A DNA stretch of 5,221 nt from Halococcaceae archaeon (GTDB lineage: Archaea; Halobacteriota; Halobacteria; Halobacteriales; Halalkalicoccaceae), in assembly GCA_007128515.1 (NCBI GenBank), contig SKXI01000361.1:1-5221 (forward strand). Reading direction: 5' to 3'. The notes beneath the pieces are model-generated. The model was not told the origin of the DNA, made no database searches, and saw only the letters and a program-made list of their open reading frames with translations. Shown in pieces: positions 1 to 5,221 of the stretch. The translations under genes and the position numbers were made by a program. Every line of letters begins with the position of its first letter. The first letter of the stretch is position 1.

Positions 1-1259
1 CCGGCCCGGAGCCGCTGTTCCCGGTCGGCTCGCTCGAGCGCCGTCCGCACGCTCGCCGCCAGCGCCTCGGCCACCTGTAGCTCGGCCGACTCCACGCCGG
101 CGGGGACCACGACCGTCACCACGCCCGCCTGCCCGAGCGGGAGGTGGAGACAGCCGTGGCCGTCGCCCTCCGACGGCTCGGACACAGCGGGCTCCTGGCG
201 GCGGAAGACCCGACCCGCCTGTGTCCGCTCCATCTCGAACGCCGGTCGGGAGTCGACGAACGAGCGGGCCTCCTCGGTCATGGCGACGACCTCGAAGCTG
301 TTCTCGTTCGGGTCGTACAGCCGTACACACCCGATCTCGTACCCGAGGATCCGCCCGACCGCGTCCAGGGCGGTGTCGGCGATCTCGCGAGGGGTTTCCG
401 CGAGCGTCAGCTCGTGGTTCGTCCGGTTCAACGCCTCGAGACGCCGCTCGTGACGCTTCCGTTCGGTGATGTCCCGCGTGTAGACGACGATCCCCCCGAC
501 GATCGGATCGTCGAGCAGGTTCCGGCCGCGGGCGTGGAGGGAGACCCACGAACCGTCGGCGTGCTCGAACCGACACTCGACCGTCGATCGGTGCCCGGCG
601 TCCTCGCTCAGCCGTCGGAACTGCGACCTCACCGCGTCCCTGTCCTCGGGATGGACGTACTCGAGAACGTCCTCCCCGACCAGCTCCTCGGACCGGTAGC
701 CGAGGACGTTCTCGACCGAGGGCGTGAGATACCGCAGCGTGCCATCGGGGTCGACGATCACGCTGACGTCCGTCGACTCCTCGATGAGCGTCTCGTACCG
801 TTTCTGCTCGCGTTCCCTGGCCTTCCGCTCGATCGCGTGGTAGATCGTCCTGACGAGCAGTTCGGGCGTGATCTCGTCCTTCACGAGGTACTCCTCGGCG
901 CCGATCCGAAGCGCCTCCATCGCGACCTCCCGGTCGAGCAGTCCCGTGAGCACGACGACCGGGATCGTCTCGGTCCGCTCGTAGACAGTCGAGAGCGTCT
1001 CGAGGCCCGAGCTGTCGGGGAGGTTGAGGTCCAGCAACAGCGCGTCGAAGCTCCTCTCCTCCAGCAGCCGTAGCCCCGGTTCGAGCTCCGTCACGTGGGT
1101 GAGCATCGGGGTCCCCCCGTCGGTCAGCCGTTCCCCCGCCAGCTCCCGGCCCCGGTCGAGCGAGCGATCCATCGCCTCTCGGAGCATCTCCCGGATGTAC
1201 TCGGCGTCGGGGGGGTTGTCTTCGACGAGCAACAGCCGTGGGAACTGGTCCTGTGACAT
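1..1259 (-). CDS. Receiver-PAS-GAF signalling protein, C-terminus cut by window edge
   Basis: This is a cytoplasmic signalling protein; 419 complete codons are visible and the frame is still open at base 1. Residues about 7-145 form a response-regulator receiver with acidic pair E13/D14, phosphoacceptor D77 (in LLLDLNLPDSSG), T105 and K127. Residues about 153-268 form a PAS domain ending in a PAC-like segment (VVYTRDITERKRHERR). Residues about 283-412 resemble the GAF domain found in haloarchaeal sensor kinases and Bat-type regulators. No membrane segment is seen. The ATG at 1259 lies just before the receiver and 15 bases after the upstream response-regulator gene, so it is the last visible gene of the operon. 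The D14 to D77 distance is about 16-19 residues longer than in the neighbouring receiver, from an insertion near residues 30-52. The missing C-terminus could be a histidine kinase core or a Bat-like HTH domain. The domain calls are firm; the output is unknown. Confidence 0.92.
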   Translation of the reverse strand, partial: MSQDQFPRLLLVEDNPPDAEYIREMLREAMDRSLDRGRELAGERLTDGGTPMLTHVTELEPGLRLLEERSFDALLLDLNLPDSSGLETLSTVYERTETIPVVVLTGLLDREVAMEALRIGAEEYLVKDEITPELLVRTIYHAIERKAREREQKRYETLIEESTDVSVIVDPDGTLRYLTPSVENVLGYRSEELVGEDVLEYVHPEDRDAVRSQFRRLSEDAGHRSTVECRFEHADGSWVSLHARGRNLLDDPIVGGIVVYTRDITERKRHERRLEALNRTNHELTLAETPREIADTALDAVGRILGYEIGCVRLYDPNENSFEVVAMTEEARSFVDSRPAFEMERTQAGRVFRRQEPAVSEPSEGDGHGCLHLPLGQAGVVTVVVPAGVESAELQVAEALAASVRTALERADREQRLRA

Positions 1260-1274
1260 TTCTTGATCCCCGAT

Positions 1275-2114
1275 CTACGTCGTCGTGTCGAGATACGACC
1301 GCTCGATCTCCGCGATCGTCCGCTCGAACGCGTCTACGTCCATGGGTTTCGTTCGGACCTCGTCGGTGCCGAGTGCCAGGGCCCGTTCCCTGTCCGCCTC
1401 GGAGGCGGAGTTCGTGAGGACGACGACCGGGAGGTCGGCGAACGCGGGCTCCCCCCGGAGGGACTCGAGTACATCGAAACCGGAGACGCCGGGGAGTCGC
1501 AGGTCCAGAAGCACGAGGTCGGGAACCGATCCCCGACTCGCACGCGAACGCAGGGTCGATATCGCCGTTTCGCCGTCTGAGACGGCCTCGATCGCGTGTT
1601 CGTCCCCGATCAGGTCGTGGATGAGACGGGCGTCCGCCTCGGTGTCCTCGACGACGAGAACGGTCGCCCCCGTCGCCGGTCGCCCCTCCCTCCCCGGGGC
1701 GTCGGTCGCTCGGACCGAGGAGCGTCGGTTCGCCGGCGGCTCGGTGGACCCGGCACCCTCCTCCGGGAGGCCACCCGGGCCGGTACACCGGAGCCCCGTG
1801 TAGACGACCGTCCGCCGGGCTCCGCCGGTCGGGGGTCCGGGCGGTGTCGGGTCTCGGATCGGGGCCCCCGGGTGCGCCGGGTCCGGAGTCGCCGGTCCGG
1901 GAGGCGTCGAGACTCGGATCGCTGGCCGTTTCGGCGCTCGTGCGGTCGCCGATACCCCCGCGGGCCGGACGTCGACTCCCGGCACCCGGAGGGTCGCGCC
2001 GCTCCGTGCCGCTGGTACCGACCGTTCGGCGTCTCCCGGGGCGTGAGAGCCACCACCCGGCCGGGAGGCGTCTGTCGCGTCGAGCGGCCGGCTCGACTCC
2101 ACGGGCGGGCTCAT
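1275..2114 (-). CDS. Single-domain response regulator with long low-complexity N-terminal extension
   Basis: The protein is 279 residues. Residues about 150-275 are a receiver domain of the Rcp1-like stand-alone type: acidic pair E156/D157, phosphoacceptor D204 (in VLLDLRLPG), T234 and K256 followed by proline. No output domain follows, so it probably acts as a phosphotransfer or protein-interaction receiver for the kinase encoded just upstream. The ATG at 2114 is chosen because it overlaps the kinase stop (ATGA) and has a GGAGGG ribosome site 7 bases ahead; a longer reading to 2363 would only re-read the kinase gene in another frame. Residues 1-148 are rich in Pro, Gly and Arg, look disordered, and are less acidic than normal for a haloarchaeal protein. 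The only other in-frame start codons before the receiver are GTG at codons 5 and 44, so at least about 105 residues of extension remain on any reading without a frameshift. Receiver certain; extension doubtful. Confidence 0.85.
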   Translation of the reverse strand: MSPPVESSRPLDATDASRPGGGSHAPGDAERSVPAARSGATLRVPGVDVRPAGVSATARAPKRPAIRVSTPPGPATPDPAHPGAPIRDPTPPGPPTGGARRTVVYTGLRCTGPGGLPEEGAGSTEPPANRRSSVRATDAPGREGRPATGATVLVVEDTEADARLIHDLIGDEHAIEAVSDGETAISTLRSRASRGSVPDLVLLDLRLPGVSGFDVLESLRGEPAFADLPVVVLTNSASEADRERALALGTDEVRTKPMDVDAFERTIAEIERSYLDTTT

Positions 2115-3160
2115 GCGCGTCCCTCCCCGGGTTTCGGGAGGGTGAAGCGGACCACGGTTCCCTCGCCCCGTTCCGTCTCGACCCGGATCTCCCCGCCGTG
2201 GCGGTTGACGATCCGCTCGCAGAGCGCCAGCCCGATCCCGGTGCCGCCCTCGTTGCCGGTCGGGTGACCGCCGTCGGCGTGCAGCCGTTCGAAGATCGTG
2301 AACGCCCGGTCGGCCTCGTCGGGATCCATCCCGATCCCCCTGTCCGCGACCGCGAACTCCCACTCGTGGTCGGCCTCGCGGACCGAGACGTCGACCCGCG
2401 GCGGCTCCTCGCCCGAGTAGGCGATCGCGTTGTCGAGCAGGTTCTGGAAGACGGTCATGAGCTGGTTCGGATCGCCCTCGACCGTCGGGAGCTCCTCGGC
2501 GCTGATCTCGGCCCCGCTGTGCTCGATCGCCAGCTCGAGGTTCGACTCCGCTCGCTCGAGCACCTCGGAGACGTCGGTCGGCTCGAACGCCTCACCTCGC
2601 TGCTCGATCCGGGAGTACGCCAGCAGCCCCTCGATCAGCCCCTGCATCCTGGCCGAGGCGTCGACGGCGTACCCCACGTAGCGCCCTCCGTCCTCGTCCA
2701 GCTCCTCGGCGTACCGCCGCTCGAGCAGCTGCAGGTAGTTCGAGATGACCCGGAGCGGCTCCCGGAGGTCGTGGGAGGCGGCGGAGGCGAACTGCTCCAG
2801 CTCCCGCTGGCGCTCTTTGAGCGCTCGCTCCCGCCGGAGCTGGACCCGGAGCCGATCGGAGAGCTCCCGTTCGCGCGCGACGATGCGGAGGATCAGCACC
2901 ACCGCCAGGCTCGCCGAGAGGTTCGCCGTCGTCTCCGGGTACTCGCCGAAGTCGTCGACGATCTCGATCGAGCCGGTCTGGTAGATCACGACGAGCTCGT
3001 TCGTCTGGTGGACGCCCATCGCGACCAGCACCACCACGAAGAGCAGCGGCCGCCAGTCCCGCCACCGGTAGACGAAGTAGAGCGTGTAGGCCGTCGCACT
3101 CACCAGGGCGATCAACGGCACCCATGAGAAGGCTATCGCCTTCCAGTGGAGCAGGCTCAT
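2111..3160 (-). CDS. Membrane sensor histidine kinase (3 TM, HisKA, HATPase_c)
   Basis: The protein is 349 residues. Three hydrophobic segments lie at about 8-30, 38-59 and 79-95. The basic YRWRDWR loop between the first two and the acidic loop after the second suggest N-terminus outside and C-terminus inside. There is no sizeable extracellular sensor domain. A charged helical linker (about 96-125) leads to a HisKA domain with H130 in SHDLREPLR, the form typical of phytochrome-like kinases that pair with stand-alone receivers. The ATPase domain follows with an N box (QNLLDNAI, N240/N244), G1 box (DRGIGMD, D273), F box (FTIFERLH) and G2 box (GGTGIGLAL, 305-313). It should autophosphorylate H130 and pass phosphate to a receiver, probably one encoded downstream in the same operon. 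The ATG at 3160 is preceded by GGTGAG at 3167-3172 and a TATA candidate further up. The stimulus cannot be inferred. All key kinase residues are present. Confidence 0.95.
   Translation of the reverse strand: MSLLHWKAIAFSWVPLIALVSATAYTLYFVYRWRDWRPLLFVVVLVAMGVHQTNELVVIYQTGSIEIVDDFGEYPETTANLSASLAVVLILRIVARERELSDRLRVQLRRERALKERQRELEQFASAASHDLREPLRVISNYLQLLERRYAEELDEDGGRYVGYAVDASARMQGLIEGLLAYSRIEQRGEAFEPTDVSEVLERAESNLELAIEHSGAEISAEELPTVEGDPNQLMTVFQNLLDNAIAYSGEEPPRVDVSVREADHEWEFAVADRGIGMDPDEADRAFTIFERLHADGGHPTGNEGGTGIGLALCERIVNRHGGEIRVETERGEGTVVRFTLPKPGEGRA
2121..2126 (-). promoter_or_regulatory. Strong ribosome binding site for the response regulator, inside the kinase 3' end
   Basis: The minus strand reads GGAGGG seven bases before the response-regulator ATG, within the last codons of the kinase gene. 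It matches the archaeal anti-Shine-Dalgarno sequence well. Together with the ATGA stop/start overlap at 2111-2114 it indicates coupled translation of kinase and receiver, and it decides the start of the receiver gene. Confidence 0.7.
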
Positions 3161-3239
3161 GTCGATCTCACCGCGTCCGGCTGGTCGGCCGATCCGACGG
3201 TCCCCACTCGCGGTCGGTTTCCTCCCTATCGCGAGGTGG

Positions 3240-3251
3240 TATAACTCTTCG
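3240..3251 (-). promoter_or_regulatory. TATA/BRE promoter candidate for the kinase operon
   Basis: On the minus strand this reads CGAAGAGTTATA. The TTATA part fits an archaeal TATA box and the purine-rich CGAAGA just upstream fits a TFB recognition element. It is one of the few AT-rich spots in the intergenic region. Transcription would be expected to start about 25 bases downstream, near 3217, giving a leader of about 55 bases that carries the GGTGAG ribosome site of the kinase gene. It would drive all three signalling genes. This is an assignment by motif and position only. Confidence 0.5.
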
Positions 3252-3259
3252 ACCTAGGT
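3252..3259. repeat. Perfect 8-bp palindrome next to the kinase promoter
   Basis: The sequence ACCTAGGT is its own reverse complement and abuts the upstream edge of the BRE/TATA candidate, where a regulator could bind. It contains CTAG, a tetranucleotide generally rare in haloarchaeal genomes. At eight bases it could also be chance. Confidence 0.3.
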
Positions 3260-3302
3260 GTCTCGGTTCCCGCGCCGGGGCCGGCCGAGCGAGGGCTCCT
3301 CG

Positions 3303-3310
3303 CCACGTGG
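3303..3310. repeat. Perfect 8-bp palindrome CCACGTGG
   Basis: This self-complementary site lies in the intergenic region about 60 bases upstream of the kinase promoter candidate and about 85 bases past the reductase stop codon. Palindromes of this size occur by chance in GC-rich DNA. No second copy was noticed in the intergenic region. Confidence 0.2.
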
Positions 3311-3325
3311 ATCCCGCCTCCGGAC

Positions 3326-3354
3326 GGTCGCGAGCGTTCACCGGGATCGCGACC
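3326..3354 (-). repeat. Inverted repeat (8-bp perfect stem, 13-base loop)
   Basis: GGTCGCGA at 3326-3333 is the exact reverse complement of TCGCGACC at 3347-3354. It would form a GC-rich hairpin in the 3' untranslated region of the reductase transcript, directly after the inverted repeat at 3358-3393. No T-rich run follows on the minus strand, so it is not a classical terminator; it could stabilise the 3' end or separate the two transcription units. Confidence 0.4.
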
Positions 3355-3357
3355 TGC

Positions 3358-3393
3358 ACGGACGATCACCGATGGGAGACGACGACCGTCCGT
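3358..3393 (-). terminator. Hairpin immediately after the reductase stop; possible 3'-end element
   Basis: On the transcribed minus strand ACGGACGGTC (3393-3384) can pair with GATCGTCCGT (3367-3358), giving a 10-bp stem with one G-U pair and a 16-base loop. It begins one base after the reductase TGA. Archaeal termination usually depends on U-rich tracts, and none follows here, so the terminator role is a guess from position; the inverted repeat itself is visible. It is followed by the second hairpin at 3326-3354. Confidence 0.35.
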
Positions 3394-3394
3394 A

Positions 3395-4375
3395 TCAGAC
3401 CTCCCCGCCACCCGCGGCCGCGATCCGCTCGTCCTGCTCCCGCGAGAGCGAGATGTCGACCATCCCGGCGTTCTCCTCGAGCTGCTCGACCGAGCGCGCG
3501 CCGACGATCGGTACGCAGGTGAAGCGCTCGCGGTCGGCCATCCAGCGAAGGGTGACCTGCGCCGGCGTCCCGCCCTCCTCCTCGGCGACCGACTCCACCG
3601 CCTCGAGCACCCCCCACTGCTCTTCGGAGAACTTCCCGTCCCAGCCGTAGCGGTCGCCGCGCGAGCCCTCCGGCGAGCCTTCGTCACGATCGTACTTCCC
3701 AGTGAGGAAGCCACCCTCGAGCGGCGAGTACGGACAGACCGCGAGCTCCTGGTCGGCACAGACCGAGAGGTACTCCGAGACCGGTTCGCGGTAGGCGGGG
3801 TTGTACCGCGGCTGGGTGACGTCGAAGCGCTCCAGCCCTTCGACGTCGCTCGTCCAGAGCGCCTTCGTGAGCTGCCAGGCGGCCATCGAACTCGCGCCGA
3901 GGTGGTTCACTTTCCCCTCGCGGACGAGGTCCGTGAGGACCGAGAGCGTCTCCTCGACCGGGGTCGCCTCGTCCCAGCGGTGGACGTAGTAGCAGTCGAG
4001 ATAGTCGGTGCCGAGCCGTTCGAGGCTCCCCTCGATCTGCCTGCGGATGTGCTTTCGACCCAGTCCCCGGCCGTTCGGTCCCGGCTCTCCCCAGCCGTCG
4101 AACGGGAAGTAGACCTTCGAGGCGAGGACGACCTCCTCCCGATCCCGCTCGGCGAGCCACTCGCCGATCCAGGACTCGCAGGTCCCGTCCGGGTCGCCGT
4201 AGACGTTCGCCGTGTCGACGAAGTTGATCCCGCGGTCGAGACAGGCGTCGAGAAGCTCGTGTGCCGTCTCCTTGTCGGTCTCGACCGTTCCGTCAGATCG
4301 CTTCGCGAACCGCCAGGTGCCGAAACAGAGTTCCGAGACGCGCGTTCCGGTCGCCCCGAGCGTGGTGTACTCCAT
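3395..4375 (-). CDS. Aldo/keto reductase
   Basis: This is a soluble oxidoreductase of 326 residues, normal length for the aldo/keto reductase family, which reduces aldehydes and ketones with NAD(P)H in a TIM barrel. The full catalytic tetrad is visible: D54 and Y59 (in NFVDTANVYG), K87 (LASKVYF) and H132 (YYVHRWD). Cofactor-binding signatures follow: Q188/N192 (TQPRYNPAY), the CPYSPLEGGFLTGK strand-loop around 214-227, and the late PIVGARSVEQLEENAG segment (289-304) that normally holds the adenosine phosphate. The ATG at 4375 begins the expected MEYTTLGATGTRVSELCFGTW opening. GAGGGG lies only two bases ahead of it, and a TTTA box sits 27 bases upstream. The gene is divergent from the Gfo/Idh/MocA gene and ends 234 bases before the kinase gene. 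It resembles the broad bacterial/archaeal group of predicted oxidoreductases that includes YajO-like proteins; the substrate cannot be assigned. Confidence 0.95.
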   Translation of the reverse strand: MEYTTLGATGTRVSELCFGTWRFAKRSDGTVETDKETAHELLDACLDRGINFVDTANVYGDPDGTCESWIGEWLAERDREEVVLASKVYFPFDGWGEPGPNGRGLGRKHIRRQIEGSLERLGTDYLDCYYVHRWDEATPVEETLSVLTDLVREGKVNHLGASSMAAWQLTKALWTSDVEGLERFDVTQPRYNPAYREPVSEYLSVCADQELAVCPYSPLEGGFLTGKYDRDEGSPEGSRGDRYGWDGKFSEEQWGVLEAVESVAEEEGGTPAQVTLRWMADRERFTCVPIVGARSVEQLEENAGMVDISLSREQDERIAAAGGGEV

Positions 4376-4399
4376 GTCCCCTCGCTCGTTCGCTACCCC

Positions 4400-4405
4400 C
4401 TAAAC
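4400..4405 (-). promoter_or_regulatory. TATA-like box for the aldo/keto reductase
   Basis: The minus strand reads GTTTAG, with TTTA centred about 27 bases before the A of the reductase ATG. This spacing would put the transcription start at or next to the start codon, as in leaderless haloarchaeal transcripts. The upstream flank is G-rich rather than A-rich, so the BRE is poor. The GAGGGG before the ATG would be outside the message if transcription starts there, so the two signals disagree. Confidence 0.35.
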
Positions 4406-4430
4406 TCCCCCTCCCGGCAGGCGAGACGGC

Positions 4431-4440
4431 AACCGTTTTC
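4431..4440 (+). promoter_or_regulatory. TATA-like box for the Gfo/Idh/MocA gene (leaderless candidate)
   Basis: The plus strand reads AACCGTTTTC, with the T run at 4436-4439 about 27 bases before the ATG at 4464. AACC just upstream could serve as the BRE. There is no Shine-Dalgarno-like sequence before the ATG, which fits a leaderless message beginning at the start codon. The assignment rests on spacing and base composition only. Confidence 0.4.
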
Positions 4441-4463
4441 CACGGGTTTCGAGTAGGCGACGT

Positions 4464-5221
4464 ATGACGGTACGCGTCGCGGCGATCGGACTGGGTGCGT
4501 TGGGATCGATCGAGAGCCGTCTGCTCTCGGAGACCGAGGGCGTTCGCGTCGCCGCGGGCTCTGATCCGACCCCATCCGCACGCGAGTCCTTCGAGGCCGA
4601 CCACGACCTCCCTAGCTACGCCGACTACGGGACGATGCTCGACGAGCACGCGCTCGACGCGGTCTCGATCGTCACGCCGCACACGGTACACGCGGAGCAG
4701 GTCGCCGCGTGTCTCGACCGTGGCCTCCACGTCCACGTCGAGAAGCCGATGACGACCGACCTCGACGACGCGGCGGCGCTCTGCGAGCTCGCAGGGACGA
4801 ACGAGCTCGTCCTGCAGGTCGGTTACCAGCGCCACTTCGATCCCCGGTTCCGGGAGATCAAACGCGTGATCGAGGAGGGACGCATCGGCGTGCCGCAGAT
4901 GGCGGCGTGTCACCTCGAACAGGACTGGCTCTCGATCGCCGAGGGGACGTGGCGGGTGAACCCCGAACTCTCGGGCGGCGGCCAGCTCTACGACTCCGGC
5001 TCGCACCTGCTCGACGCGCTGCTCTGGACGACCGGGACGACCCCGCGTGCGGTGGCGGCGGTGACCGACTCCCGAGGCGAGCGGGTCGACATCGACTCGG
5101 CGCTCGCGCTCACGCTCGATCGCGAGGACGGAACGATGACCGCGAGCGCCGGGGTCACGGGCGACGGCCCGACCGGTCCCGACACCGGCGAGGGACTGTT
5201 CGTCTGGGGGAGCGAGGGGGC
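4464..5221 (+). CDS. Gfo/Idh/MocA family NAD(P)-dependent oxidoreductase, C-terminus cut by window edge
   Basis: A total of 252 complete codons are visible; family members usually run to about 330-390, so roughly the last quarter to third is missing. Residues 1-120 are a Rossmann fold: GLGALG at 9-14 binds the dinucleotide and VEKPMTTDL at 92-100 carries the conserved EKP with catalytic K94. GYQRHFDPRF (120-129) opens the second, alpha/beta domain. GGGQLYDSGSHLLD (171-184) holds the other expected active-site residues, D177 and H181. The family oxidises or reduces sugars, inositols and related compounds with NAD(P). The ATG at 4464 is chosen because the Rossmann strand begins directly after it and a TATA-like box lies 27 bases upstream. 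The gene is divergent from the aldo/keto reductase across 88 bases, which hints at shared control. Substrate unknown; family assignment firm. Confidence 0.94.
   Translation, partial: MTVRVAAIGLGALGSIESRLLSETEGVRVAAGSDPTPSARESFEADHDLPSYADYGTMLDEHALDAVSIVTPHTVHAEQVAACLDRGLHVHVEKPMTTDLDDAAALCELAGTNELVLQVGYQRHFDPRFREIKRVIEEGRIGVPQMAACHLEQDWLSIAEGTWRVNPELSGGGQLYDSGSHLLDALLWTTGTTPRAVAAVTDSRGERVDIDSALALTLDREDGTMTASAGVTGDGPTGPDTGEGLFVWGSEG

Noticed and set aside
144..1073. 309-codon open frame on the plus strand
   Set aside because: It is antisense to the receiver-PAS-GAF gene, whose domains and motifs are clear. Long antisense frames are expected in GC-rich DNA, and this one shows no recognisable motif.
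1610..2056. 148-codon minus-strand frame in the response-regulator extension
   Set aside because: It is extremely Arg-rich with no motif, and it overlaps the real receiver in another frame.
2115..2363. Extended upstream start for the response regulator
   Set aside because: The added part re-reads the kinase ATP-binding domain in another frame and is Arg-rich. The ATG at 2114 has an excellent ribosome site and the ATGA overlap.
1844..3127. 427-codon open frame on the plus strand
   Set aside because: It is antisense to the kinase gene and the response-regulator extension. The translation is a mirror of the high-GC codons and has no domain signature.
3168..3359. 63-codon minus-strand small open frame in the intergenic region
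   Set aside because: Its composition is basic and Arg-rich, it covers the kinase promoter candidate, and it has no recognisable motif. Probably chance.
4293..5006. 237-codon minus-strand frame across the divergent intergenic region
   Set aside because: It is antisense to the Gfo/Idh/MocA gene and overlaps the reductase start in another frame. It has no domain, and the true genes on both sides carry full catalytic motifs.
1..5221. CRISPR arrays, tRNA or rRNA genes, insertion sequences, attachment sites
   Set aside because: No spaced direct repeats, no tRNA-like cloverleaf sequence, no transposase motifs and no long terminal inverted repeats were seen on reading either strand.

Overview
The window looks like chromosomal DNA of a haloarchaeon (class Halobacteria). 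It is very GC-rich, third codon positions are mostly G or C, the proteins are strongly acidic, and the signalling proteins have the receiver-PAS-GAF layout common in that group. Two genes appear to have promoter-like boxes about 27 bases before the start codon, as in archaeal leaderless transcripts. No species can be named from the sequence alone.

Layout. Positions 1-3160 hold a three-gene signal-transduction operon, all on the minus strand and read from right to left. First is a membrane histidine kinase (2111-3160). Next is a single-receiver response regulator (1275-2114) whose start overlaps the kinase stop as ATGA. Last is a receiver-PAS-GAF protein that runs off the left edge (1-1259). 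Positions 3161-3394 are non-coding and hold a good TATA/BRE candidate for the kinase operon, two short perfect palindromes, and two hairpin-forming inverted repeats just past the end of the next gene. Positions 3395-4375 (minus) encode an aldo/keto reductase with a complete catalytic tetrad. An 88-base divergent intergenic region follows. Positions 4464-5221 (plus) hold the first two thirds of a Gfo/Idh/MocA-family NAD(P)-dependent oxidoreductase, cut by the right edge.

How the genes may work together. The kinase has an intact H-box histidine and ATP-binding boxes, and both downstream proteins keep a full set of receiver residues. A branched relay is therefore plausible, with the kinase feeding the stand-alone receiver and/or the receiver-PAS-GAF protein. 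No DNA-binding output domain is visible inside the window; the missing C-terminus of the receiver-PAS-GAF protein would show whether it is a kinase or a Bat-like regulator. The reductase and the Gfo/Idh/MocA protein are divergent neighbours that could share regulation and act on sugars, polyols or other carbonyl compounds, but their substrates cannot be read from the sequence.

The oddest part is the region of about 1680-2114. It forms a long proline-, glycine- and arginine-rich N-terminal extension of the response regulator, with composition unlike a haloarchaeal protein, and part of it looks more like coding sequence in another frame. I do not see a clear novel system, CRISPR array, mobile element or RNA gene.
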